The notes beneath the pieces were generated by a model. It saw nothing but the letters and a program-made list of their open reading frames with translations. It did no database searches and was not told the DNA's origin. Of a stretch of 64,000 bases of DNA, positions 12,040 to 23,380 are shown one piece after another. A program made the position numbers and the translations under genes. Numbering within the stretch: the first letter of the stretch is position 1; each line of letters starts with the position of its first letter. This DNA comes from Hsuehochloa calcarea (Eukaryota > Streptophyta > Magnoliopsida > Poales > Poaceae): assembly GCA_036346395.1 (NCBI GenBank), contig CM070594.1, forward strand, positions 23,345,385-23,409,384, read 5' to 3'.

Positions 12040-13525
12040 GTCATATGTAATTCTACAATACAATTTATAACAAAACAATAATTCATAGCAGGTCTCAAAA
12101 TTACACAAAAGCTTTTATAGAATTGCACGTCCTATAGCACCACAATTTTAGCCGAAATATTATGCAATATTTAATATGGCATGTATTTTTTAAAAAGAAA
12201 AGCAACACTGCGTGAAAACCTCTGTACAAAACTACAAACATTAAGTTTTCTTTAACATGGCATTTGTCATGGTTGTAACTACTATTATCTAAAAGAGGGA
12301 GTAACTGATCCAATGCTTTATATTGAGGTGTTCTTTAGCGTATTTCGGTCTCTACTGGACTGACAAAAAGGCCATAAGGAGAGAATAACACACATTGAAA
12401 TATATACAACCAGAAAGCAATCCAAAAAAATGATCAAATTACTAGAGACTTAAGAATAAAATTACAATACTACAACTTAAGCTTCATCCAAGGTGTGCTA
12501 CTCCCCACCATTGTTAATTAGGTTAAAGTGACCACAATTGTATGAATCAAAACAACTAGAAAAAGGACACCACAAAAGAGCTACGTAAAAATAGACATAA
12601 GTCAAACTAAAAAATCATACAGAGTAGCACTAGATAGTGCTTTGTCGTGCTAAACACCTCCTAATCTCACAAGCATGCATGGATTACCACACAAAAAAAT
12701 AATACACCGCAACCCAAAAACAAGGAATCAATTGACACTGCCGCTCAAATTCGAAGACCTGGTTATAATAACTTAATAACCTAAATTCCTAATTCAGTAG
12801 TTATGAAACACACAAATTTCTGCAGTTGCCATTAATGACCCGAGCCCGGCCGGTCGCGCGTTCAGACATCTCAGACAAGATGTGTGGGGTACGATAACGT
12901 GATCCTCGTGGTCGAATTGCTGACTGCGTGCGTGATTGATGGACGAAAATGTTTTCCCTGTCCTATTATTTTGTCTCGAACAAAGTCGCGCGGATAATTT
13001 TGAAGCACCTATTACGATCGTACCAAAACAATTAAGGATCAAGCCGATCGAACAATTCAGTGTCGTTATCGCTCATCGATCCACCCGTTAAATCGCTGAA
13101 TATAAGGCGCTGCTACCAGATCAGTAAAGTAAAACATTTCCTTTTTTCTACTTGTAAGAACAGCGAAGTATAACATCTGAAACTTTTGACTATCGAAAGT
13201 AACCGACATGTGTTCATGATCACCTTCATAATTATGTTACATCCATTGTTAATTGCGCCTGAGTTATCTGTATTACTGTATATGATATATCTACCAATCT
13301 TTATCTCTACAAGCAACAACTCATCTTCGTGAATATGCTCAAAACCTGAACCTCCCAAACAAGGCTCAAGAGGGAAAAAGACAATTTTTTTCTTTTCGAG
13401 GGAAATGGAAAAGGACAGAGGATCTAGTGTTGGAGTTGGAGGTAAGCAGAGTACAATAATTCGAGGATATCTAATTATTGATCTGGTGCCACGTACGTCG
13501 TTAGAGATAAGTTTGACTGTGGAGG

Positions 13526-13581
<56 letters not shown>

Positions 13582-13618
13582 CAATCAATCCATGCTGATG
13601 CATGCGTCTGCATATTCA
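12040..13618. other. AT-rich spacer, no gene recognised
   Basis: Low-complexity AT-rich DNA between the Copia element and the next solo LTR. Nothing coding can be supported; the frame crossing the TA tract at 13527-13579 is an artefact of the repeat. Confidence 0.5.
13527..13579. repeat. (TA)n microsatellite
   Basis: About 26 uninterrupted TA dinucleotides, likely polymorphic in length. Confidence 0.97.
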
Positions 13619-16289
13619 AACGTTGTCGGACCCGGATTTTCTAATCCGAATCCTCTGCGAATAACTGTGCTATTCCCTGGATCAGTAGCTAGCACTCACA
13701 GATACATCACTGAATCATTTCATACAATGGCGTAAAACCATACCATTCATTAATTTAACACATCAGAGTTTACATAGACCGCATCGGGTCAAGTTTTACA
13801 ATAAAGGCCGAACAGGCCAAAAGATTACATCAAAAGTAGCGGAAGCGACAACGGAAGCAAAAAGGGTGAGAGCACATCTCTCCACAGGCAAGTGACTGGG
13901 GAAAACCTGTGTACATCCGATATTACCCGAAAACTCAGATAATACAGGACGCACCTAGGTACCAGCGGAGTCAGCTAGACTGGGGCGAGACTAGAACAAC
14001 TAAGAACTAAACTATGCTTCAAGAACTCCCGGTCTTCGACATCGGTTCCTTGTAGTAGTCGAAATCTCAAAATTTCACCTTTCGAGGGTTTGGGGAAAGA
14101 GCGAGAATGAGCACAACTACCGTGCTCACGAGCCAACACACAGAATGCAATAGTATACATGCAAGGCTTAACAAGGATGGCTCAGGTTCTTTTATTTGCT
14201 AAAGCAACATTTTCAATTATCAATAATTACAAAGTCCTATGACTTAGCATTTTAAACAGATTGCATTTTCATTAAAGAGATTAAGTGCAATATTAAATAA
14301 CAGCGAAGGTTACCTCCACCTTATGCTTAATTTTGATAACTATTCGCCCACCGATTATTAGCATCGAGTAAGGCTACCCAGAAAATCCAAAACAAGGGCT
14401 GGATGAGCCCAACACATTTCCATTCCACCCACAAAGATTTTTGAAATAGAACTAACTCAGGTTAAGTTCCTATGTCTGCCTTTGACCGAAGGCGCGGCTG
14501 TTTAAACAGTTTAGACTCTGCAGAGGTTGTACATCTGTACTCCACAAGAGATAATCATACTCGTTTCTCCACATGATTCCTTAGTCATGTAGTTGAGCGA
14601 TCGTCACAAAGAACGTTTGAACTATCTTGCCCTTTCGTCATCTCACCTATATGGGGTTACGCCCATACGTTGTGCGGGATGTTCACCTCAATGACCGGGT
14701 AGTTGAATGGAGAGTCAACCTACCCTCGCCGATCGGCAAACTTCACCGTGTTCGTGTCCCATTCAAGCCAAAGATATCGTCCCGCCGCTTGCACATTCCC
14801 TCTTTCCCACCATGCGAGACGACATTCAAGGTTTGAAAGTTTTACTAAGCCAAGTTGCACTTTGCAGACTTGCGGTTGTACTTATTTTACACAGGAGGTC
14901 ATGACAAGATTAAGTCCTTAATTCATCTGGACGGTTCATACCACATACCAACCATTCTCGTGCTACGTCTGCACCCACCATTCTCTCCATCCGTCCAGAT
15001 GTGGTACTAGCAAGTTGTTTAGGGTTTTGGGAAGGAAAACCAATTAACGCAACACATCAGTCATCTACATCCAATGACTGCCCAAAACCATTTTTCATGT
15101 TTAAAGGATGATGATCGGGACAGTTATTGTCCCGGTACTTAAGCAAGACTAGCATGTTGCTTAAGTACAACCTATACTAGTATTACCATATAATTACTAG
15201 GGTGACAAGGAATACCGAATTCAATTATCAAAGGATGGCTTAATAAGTAATTAATCAACAAATGGGCAATTAACTACCTTAAGCTTTGACATAACATTGT
15301 TTACCAAATTAAAGCATGCAACTTTGCTATTTTAAATAAACATAGTTTGCATAAAAATGTAGGTTCGGAATGATCAAAGCATTGACTCGCCTGGGTCAGA
15401 TTATTGCGGCCTTGATCTTACTCAGGGCCTTCTCTGCCAGGGGTTTTGAGTTCCGGGTCGGCGTCTTTATCCGAATCTTGATCCTGCTTGAGTCGCTGCT
15501 TCTTCGGGACTCCGACTCCTAATTATACGATACAAGCAAGAACAACAAATAAATCCAAAGAACTTCCAGAAGACCAAATATAAACAAAGCACTATAAATA
15601 AGTTTTGCGAGGAACGAGCTGAAGAGACGAGATTCAACGAGGCGGGAATGTTTGACAAGGTCAAACGATTAGCTGAGTACACGAGACAAAGGCGGTGATA
15701 CTCTGCCGAGGGAAAACAAGGGGAAACAAAGTCGAATGAACTATCGCAGGGATACTTCACTTTGGATACCGCTGATCGGCCAAGATTAGAATATACGATA
15801 AATTAACAAGACCGGTAAATCATTTTATTAAAGACGACTTTTGAACAGGGATAAAAAGGAATAAACAATATTTGGACCGACGAATACTGGATAGGATTAC
15901 AAGATTAATATATAGGTTTTCAAGGTAAGCCGTCGAGATTATCAAGTTAATCCCGAATAGCCTTCCAAAATATTTTTGAGAAAATGCAAGTTTATTTTAA
16001 AGCATTTTACACAACGCGGAAAATTTGAATAAACATGTTTTAACTAAAATAGACACGATTGCGTAGACGATTACGAAGGTCATTTGCATAACCTCGATTT
16101 CCCGAGATTTTGCAAATTACGCTTTTAATCGATAGCTCTCAACTAAAAGCGAAAATGATAGTTCTACTAGTACTTGGCAATCGGCGAGTTAACCACTAAC
16201 AACGGTTAATCGATTCAACGCAAGTCGTAGTACAATTATCGAGAGTAAATCACTACACCATGGTATATTATTAAGGGCAATAAAACTGC

Positions 16290-16870
16290 CGCAGAAAAGT
16301 GCTTTGCACGGCAACTTATCTGCCGGCAATACCATTTCCCGGCACTTGGTGCTCGTCAGTAAAATCTTCACGGAAAAACATTTCCTACAGATATTTGAAT
16401 TCGTGAGCTAAGCGCCTAGAAAAATTATTTTTGCAGCGATTATAGTTTCCTAGCGATTAGATTTTTCCCGGCAATTGGAGTTTCTCCGGCAGTTATACTT
16501 ATTCCCGGCAGTTAACCTGCCCTTAATTATCAGTTTTCCCGAACAGTTATGCGCCCTAGATAAGATGGTTTTCCCCGGCAGTTGGAGTTTCTCCGGCAGT
16601 TATACTTATTGCCGTAGCTAACCCGCCTTAATTGTCTGCATTTTCCAACGATTATGCGCCTAAATAAGTCGGTTTTACCCGGCGATTGGAGTTTCTCGTG
16701 ATTATACTTATTGCCGCGATTAACTCCGCTCTTAATTGTCTGCTTTTCCCAAACATTTATGCGCCCTAGATAATTTGGTTTTCCGTAGATTGAAGTTTTC
16801 TTGGCAGTTAGTGTTTCACCGGTAATTACCTGCCCTCGATCGACTATTTTTCCAACAATTTGCACCATTC
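16290..16870. repeat. Left subterminal motif array (CCGGCAGTTA type)
   Basis: Recurrent GCCGGCAATA, TCCGGCAGTTATACTTATT and CCCGGCAGTTAACC units in both orientations. A segment of about 120 bp with GGAGTTTCTC...ACTTATT is itself repeated three times (about 16470, 16580, 16690). Confidence 0.8.
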
Positions 16871-18129
16871 AATCCGAATTTAGAAAATAGAAAACATACA
16901 ATTTTGTCAATTGTACCACTTAGAAAATGTCATATCAACAATCTAATAAAAGTACATCACATAGATGAAATTCAAATGATGCAAAATATATAAACTCGAA
17001 ATATGAAATTACCGATAAGCACTATAACCCTTTGTACCACAAAGATTAGTCTATCCTTAGCATATACAAAATATCTACGCAAAAGAAGTCGACAATGAAG
17101 ATGTCCACATAACGAAATCATCACGCTATCATCATTTGCAAAATAAGGACAATCACTCCATCAAGAAACAACAACTTCAACAACCCTTATGTTTTGTACA
17201 CGAAAAGAAATTCAAGAAGTCAATAACCACAAACCATATATAAAGTCAAACATGATATGAGCATCAAATAGTGGCCTTTCCTCAAATCTAACTTTCAAAT
17301 GCGGATGATTAGGTTCAATTTGATTGCGGTCTGATTAGCGTTAAGAGGTGTCATTCATTTTCTTGGACCAAGTTTCACAACGGCGCAAGATGATTAGGTT
17401 CAATCGGTTTGCTACGCAAACACGTATTCTAAAGTCGGATATGCAAGATTACCATTTACCAAGTGCAACATCAAATCTTTGAAAGTTGGGAGCTAGGATA
17501 TTGCTATACTTTACAAATTGTACAAACAATAACAAAATTATTATGTATTGTCCTTTAAGTTTAACTTAGGTTGCAGGGAAAATAAAGTTAATAATTCAAG
17601 TGTCATAAAACAAAGCAGTGATATCTCAACGAATTCTTACACACCTAATGCTTGGTTTTCAATATCACTAATTTGGTTCAACTCACTTTGAATGGCATGC
17701 CCTTCTTCCTTGAAAAAGTAGCCAGCAGAAGGAGCAAGAACAAAGGAGCAAGAGCCATAAGAGTCCAAAGACTGGGAAGCTTAAGGAGGCCACCACCAGT
17801 GCAGCCGGGAGGCGAGGAGAGCACCAAAGAAACCCAAGACGCGCCATCCTCTCCCAACCTGGGCCAAAGAAGAGGTAAAACCAACACCCAATGGTATGCA
17901 CTGCACTTTATGCACAAAGATTCATTTGTACCACACAATTTCGGTAGCATCACTAGGTAGCCATCCATGTGCATCACGAGCATGGGATCGAGAATAGAGA
18001 AGGAAATGGGTATTACCTCCCACTACCAACCACCACCATCACCCCGACCACGGCCGAATCACCAGATCCCCTTACCTTGACCATGCATCAACTAATATGA
18101 ACATGAGAATCAACCAAATCTGCTCAAAT

Positions 18130-19703
18130 AAAGCAACCATAATGAAGTCGATGAGAACGGGACCAATCGGGTAGGAGGTCGAGCCAGGCGAGCTCGGCGC
18201 ACCAGGAGGAGGTGCGCGATCTGAGCCAGGCGGCCGGCGGCCGTGAGGCCGGGCCGGCACGAGCCGAGCACGCCGGATCGATGAGTGGAGGAGATCCATC
18301 AAGGCGGCGGCGCCAGCCTCGGCCGCCGGGGGGAAGCTAAGAGGCCAGCCATGAGCGAGGCGGCGCACAGGAACCGGAGTGGGGCGGGCCGATGGAGCCG
18401 CAGGGAGGCCGGCGCGAAGAGAGGCAGTAGCGCCGGGTGGAGAGGAGGCGACCAGAGGCGGCGTAGGGAGCCGAAGGCGGCGGCGTCTCGGGCTGTAGAG
18501 GAGCCGGCGCGGGGAGCCGCGGCAACAAGAAGCGGCGCCGGGTGAAGCCGCGAGGGAGAGAGGGAGAAGAAGAGATGGGCGTGAGGGAGAAGAAGAGACG
18601 GGAGGGAGCGGCCGAGTGTATGGGAAGGGTTTCGGCCGGTTGGGAGAGATGGGGAAATAAAGGGAGGGGTAGTTAGGTAATTTGATAGATTAGGGTTTTG
18701 GTAATTAGTTAGGTAATTAGGGTTTTGAGTAGATTAGGGTTAATAGGGTAATTAAAATAGGATTTTAGTGGGAACTACTAACTGAGTCGGGTTTTGGAAA
18801 AATATTTGTAAATTAAAATTGGCTAACGAAAGAGAAGTCGATTAGCGCTTATTACCGGAAGGTGTGTCCGCCCAACTAACATTACGAACTCGGTGTGAAG
18901 ATTCGTTCGCAATCGATTTAACGTAATGGGTGGAAAAATTAATCACGTAACTCGAAAAGCGCTCGTATTACGAACTCAAGTCGCATCAAAGGAAATGCGA
19001 TGGACCTGGTTCATCTTAGGGTTCAGAATAGCTGTGGGTAAAGTGGTACAAGCCTGCGCAGTGCTATACAAATCATGAATTCATGCGATCTCCGGATTGG
19101 AGTCTCACGGAACCACCAGGGTCTTTCTTCTTCCGAGTGACCAGTAGCATTTTTCAAAGATAAAATTTGCCACTATTATTTTAATGATTTATTTCAGAAT
19201 GAGATGAGATAGAATTTGTGATAACCATCAGAGATATTGACATGAGATGCATCTTTTGCTACTAATGCTTGCCGAGTACTCTGTATTCAACCTTGTTAGT
19301 ATTCTCCTTTGTAGATCCTAGTCCGGTCGGGAAGTATCCCGAATGGACGAAGGACATGCAGGTACCAAAGACGCCGCAGAAGGCTATAGCGCTGGCTGCG
19401 AGGAACAGGGTGAGAGGGGCATTTTTATCCAGCAGTTGGGACGACTAGAAGCTGGAGGGTGCAAGGAAGGCAAGATAAGGGACTTGGTCCCAATTCTTTT
19501 GGCAGTTTTGTAATTTACCGCTTGTAAATAACCTTAGTCTTGCGTGGTTAACTGTCATAATAAAGAACAGTTTCCACCTTATTGTTCTGCTGCGTACTCT
19601 GGTAATGGCTTGCTATTCGTCGGAGCGGTGTTCTACCGAACAGGCGAATAGTAATCCGTGGTGCCTAAGTGTGATTACCCACGGGTAATGACACAGGCGC
19701 CAC
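18130..19703 (+). mobile_element. Gypsy-type LTR copy (same family as 58583-63716) within CACTA
   Basis: The 3' part (about 19190-19703) matches the complement of 58583-59110 over long stretches, including the Pol-II-like end AAGTGTGATTACCC...GGGTAATGACAC, ending ...GGCGCCACA at 19703. The GC-rich 18130-18620 part corresponds to 61860-62290 reversed. Similarity appears to extend upstream to about 17650. The exact 5' end and TSD could not be fixed. Confidence 0.65.
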
Positions 19704-20621
19704 ACCAGTGGAGGCGAGGAGGAGCACAAGAAGTGTGGCGGCAGTGCAGCGCCGGTCGAGCGGTGGGAGCCGACGCCAGAGCCGGGAGGGGCAGCAGGAG
19801 GAGGCGGCGCCGTGGAAAGGGGTAAGAGGCCGAGAGCGACGGAAGGGGAAGTGGGGGGCGGCGGTATCGGCCGAGAGGGTGGGCGGAGAGAGAGGTGAGG
19901 AAGAGAGAGTCGGCTGGGAGTAGATAGGAAGGGGAGGGGGTGATTAGAGGGTGGTGTTTAGGGGTAGTTGATTAGGGGGGATTAGGTGATTAGGTGATTA
20001 GAGTTAGATATTAGGAGTTAGGGTTAGGAGAGTAATAAAAATAGAAATTTAGTGGGAGAGTGCTAACGGGGTTGGAATTTGAAAAATATTTGCAAAATAA
20101 AATTAGCTAACAAATAGGAGTTGCATTAGTAGTTAGGCGCCTACTATCACACAAACCACCCTATGTATTTGCTTAATTGTTTACTATTCGCGCCGTCGTA
20201 TAATTGCAGCCGACGAGCCGGTGCGGGCAGGAATAGTTCGGCCGAGAAATATCCCGAGTGGGACGAAGGACTTGTAGGTACCGAGGCAACCACAGGAGGA
20301 GAAGGCATCGACTACGAGGACCAAGGCGGGATGGGCGTCATATTTGACGCGTGGGATGAGTAGGCGTCTGGTATTCCAGAGCAGGCGAGAGAAGCGGATA
20401 AGTTCCCTTTTGTATTTGTATAGTATTTGTATTAAGAACCATAGCCTTGCGTGGCTACTACTGTAATAAAGATGTACAGTTTCTATCTTATTGTTCTGCT
20501 GCGCAACTCTGATAAAAAGGCTTATTATTCGTCGGAGCGGTGTTTTACCTGGTAGACAAATAGTAATACGTATGCCTAAGTGTGATTACCCCCGGGGTAA
20601 TGATACGGGGCGTCACAGGGA
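19704..20621 (+). mobile_element. Second, 5'-incomplete LTR copy of the same family
   Basis: The end ...GGGGCGTCACA at 20621 and the blocks GAGAGAGTCGGC (19905), AGTGGGAGAGTGCTAAC (20055) and TTATTCGTCGGAGCGGTGTT (about 20525) match both 18660-19703 and the reversed 58583-62000 LTR. Its GC-rich 5' part begins abruptly where the previous copy ends, suggesting that copy inserted into this one, but the left half was not delimited. Confidence 0.6.
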
Positions 20622-22629
20622 GGCCAGGGAGGAAGGGGCGGGATTTGGGGAATAGGGTTCGCGCAAGGGAATCAGTCGATCGATTTTTTTCGTTGCGCGC
20701 CAAAGGATCGATCCCGGCAGATAAGATGACTTGGTTGACTTTTTCTAGGGCAGATACATTGTAGCCAAACTTAAAACAATGCCGACAGATATATTGTTCT
20801 AGAAAATCATTATTTCTAGCAGATAATGAGACCTATAATCTCTTAGATATTGCCGGCACATGTTTTGCCACTAATCTAATTTTTCCCCGGCAGATAATTG
20901 CCCTTAATACTATGCCATGGAGAGTGTGTTTTTCCCGGCAGTTATGTTGACCTGGTTGACTTTTTCTAGGGCAGATGTGTTGTAGCTAATATAAAAATAT
21001 TGCCGGCAGATAAGTTGTTCTAGACAATAATTATTGGACCCGTAATCTCTTGGACATTGCCGGCACATGTTTTGCCACTCATCCCATTTTTTTCCGGCAG
21101 TTAATTGCCCTTAATTCTATGTCATGGTGTAGTGAATGTTTTGGAAACGTTTTCGCCAAAATTGAAAAACTACTAGTCGATCGAGTCAAACAAAATAACA
21201 CATACAAAATTGCCATACAAACTTTCAATACTCAACTCTAATACACAAAACAATACACAAATCTCAAATATCACTCCACGACTACCTGCACATCATTATC
21301 AAAACAATACCAGAATACACATATTTTCGAAAGCCAATCTTCGCGGCGATTCAACTGCATACACAATATTCACTGCATACACAAATAGAATATCTGCAAT
21401 ATCGACATACAAATCTCAAAACACAATTTCATACACCGACAAATCGTTCCAATGCACAACACAAAACAACTGCTGCTGCTGCTCCACTGCCTGCTGAGGA
21501 GGGTCACTGCCAGGGACAGAGAGAGAGAGACAGAGGCAGAGAGAGAGACAGAGAGCAGGGGGAGGCTGGCCGGGTGTGGCCAGTTGGACCGGAGGGGAAG
21601 AGAGAATGGGGAGACAGGGGCGGTTCTTTGCCCGGCAGCAGGAGGCGGCCGGGAGCGGCGGGGAGGCGGCGGCGGGCGCATGGCGACAATCGGCCGAACA
21701 GTGGCAGCGACGCCCGGAGGGAGAGAGAGAGGGGAGAAGAGAGAAGGGCACGGGAGGCTCACCGAGAGCGCGGCGGCGGTCGCAGTGGAGGCGGCCGGCG
21801 CCGAGGGCGGAGGCGGCGGAGGGAGGAGCTCGGGCGGGGCGAGCGAGCGGCGTCGCCACGGCGCTCAAGCGCCGGCGACGGGAGTGAGGCGCGCAGAGGA
21901 GGCGCGCCGAGCTCCGTGGCGATGACTTCGAGCGAGAGGCGCCGGAGGAGGGAAGAAAGCGGGCGACACCGAGACGGGGAGGCGAAGGAAGAAGAAAGAA
22001 GGGCGGAAGCTCGGCCTTTAAAGCCGGAGAGAGTGGGGATGGAAAGCCGGAGGCGGCGGATCCGGAGGAGGAAGAAAGCCGTCTGCGGGGAGGAGGAGAC
22101 CGGCGACGAGGCGGTGTCGCGGACGGCTTGGAGGGAAAAGCCGTCTGTGTGCGCGAGAAAGAAAAAGCCCTTGGCTTGGTGCCGGCTGGGAGGAGGAGGG
22201 CTCGGCGGAGCCGAGAGGCGAGAGAGGAGATGGAGAGGCGAGTGGCGGCGCTGCTGTCGGTGGAAGAAAAGGGGAAGAAGAAGCTGGGCGTGGGGGGCGG
22301 CCCGGGGGAGAAAAGAGGCCGGGGCGGCTCGGGCCGACTGGGCCGGGAGGGAGAGAGAGAATGGAAATGGGCCAGGAGAAATCGGCCCAGAAGAAAGGAA
22401 GAGAAAAGAAAAAAGAAAAAGAAAAGAAAAATGGGTTTTGATATTTTTGAAAACAGTGAATTCAAAACAAATTTTGAAATCTGAAATTTGAATGAATATT
22501 TGAAACACAAACCCGAGCTTAATGAAAGCTATGAGATTTTGGAATTTAATCCAAAATTTGAAAATTCGAATGAAAATAGGAATTCAAAGAAATTAATTTT
22601 TAATACTGAAAACGGGACGTTACAAACGT

Positions 22630-23380
22630 TCTATTGCCATCTCTTGATTGGTGACGTGTGGACATGTACGCGTAAGCATATGGCTCGCGTGATCACGTGG
22701 AAATTGGACGGCCATGAAATGAAATGATAAACAAAGGAAAATTAGGTGCGGGGGTACATATATGGCCTGAGTTTAACTATGGTTTCTTTGTTTTCTTTCT
22801 ACAAGTAGGATGCCATTCATCCTAAAAAGGTGTAAGTTTCACAAAATTTTAGTTAAGAAACCATTTTCGATAACTACATATTTTATCCAATTTCATATTG
22901 TTGAGCGGCATGTCTGACCCAACCTGACACATGCAACAGGATCTGGTAGTGTGTGTATGTTTTTTTATTTGAAGGATCTGGTAGTGTGTGTATGTTTTTT
23001 TATTTGAAGGATCTGGTAGTGTGTGTATGTTTTTTTATTTGAAGGATCTGGTAGTGCGTATGGAGCACACACTACCCGTCAGCCTCACGCCAGTGCCCGA
23101 CTAGTTTGACCAAGGTGTAGATGATCTAGGGCGAACCTCTCGTTTGTATGGAGCACATATCTGTGTGCACATCGATGAAAAAAACAAAGAGAAGGAAATA
23201 ATTAAGCAGCATAACAAATTCAGCTTTTTCTTGTGGTGGTTGTTGGGTGTGTCGGCACAAAGAACGTTTCCGCGTACCAGATGGACCGTGACTTCCGACT
23301 TATGTTTCGCGGAGCCTGTGTACGTACGTAACTTTACCGTCTACACGATGGAATCCAGCTCGGGATCCGGACTTGTAAAT
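22630..23380. other. Spacer with a minisatellite, no gene
   Basis: Between two minus-oriented LTRs. It contains the 35-bp tandem repeat 22939-23056. No coding region or RNA gene can be supported. Confidence 0.5.
22939..23056. repeat. 35-bp tandem repeat, about 3.4 copies
   Basis: Unit GGATCTGGTAGTGTGTGTAT followed by a T-rich tail. Copies start at 22939, 22974, 23009 and 23044 (partial) and the full copies are identical. Confidence 0.95.

Larger units (their letters stand above)
16251..21134. mobile_element. Non-autonomous CACTA transposon inside solo LTR
   Basis: Termini CACTACACCATGG (16251) and its complement CCATGGTGTAGTG (ending 21134, with a one-base change) form the terminal inverted repeats. 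A 3-bp TSD AAT lies at 16248-16250 and 21135-21137. Subterminal regions 16290-16870 and 20690-21115 hold many copies of a CCGGCAGTTA/CCGGCAGATA-type motif, the hallmark of CACTA transposase-binding arrays. The interior has no transposase and instead carries LTR-derived DNA (about 17650-20621), so mobilisation would need an autonomous partner. Confidence 0.9.
13624..22624 (-). mobile_element. Solo Gypsy-type LTR (about 4.1 kb) interrupted by a CACTA element
   Basis: On the minus strand it starts TGTAACGTCCCG at 22624 and ends ...CCGGGTCCGACA at 13624. It is flanked by a perfect 5-bp TSD AACGT (13619-13623 and 22625-22629). Excluding the CACTA insertion and one TSD copy, the LTR is 4114 bp, one base shorter than the related + strand LTR at 36137-51999 treated the same way. 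Shared blocks include the end GGGTCCGACA and CTCTGCAGAGGTTGTAC near 14517. No internal retroviral domains are present, so this is a solo LTR. The GC-rich 21500-22400 part produces long overlapping frames on both strands that I regard as non-coding. Confidence 0.9.

Noticed and set aside
13113..13619. 168-codon frame crossing the TA repeat
   Set aside because: Built on the microsatellite (Ile-Tyr repeats); not a gene.
21416..22510. Very long overlapping open frames on both strands (up to about 360 codons)
   Set aside because: They lie in a GC-rich LTR region, are low-complexity (Ser/Pro/Arg-rich) and are mirrored on the opposite strand; no protein similarity is recognisable.
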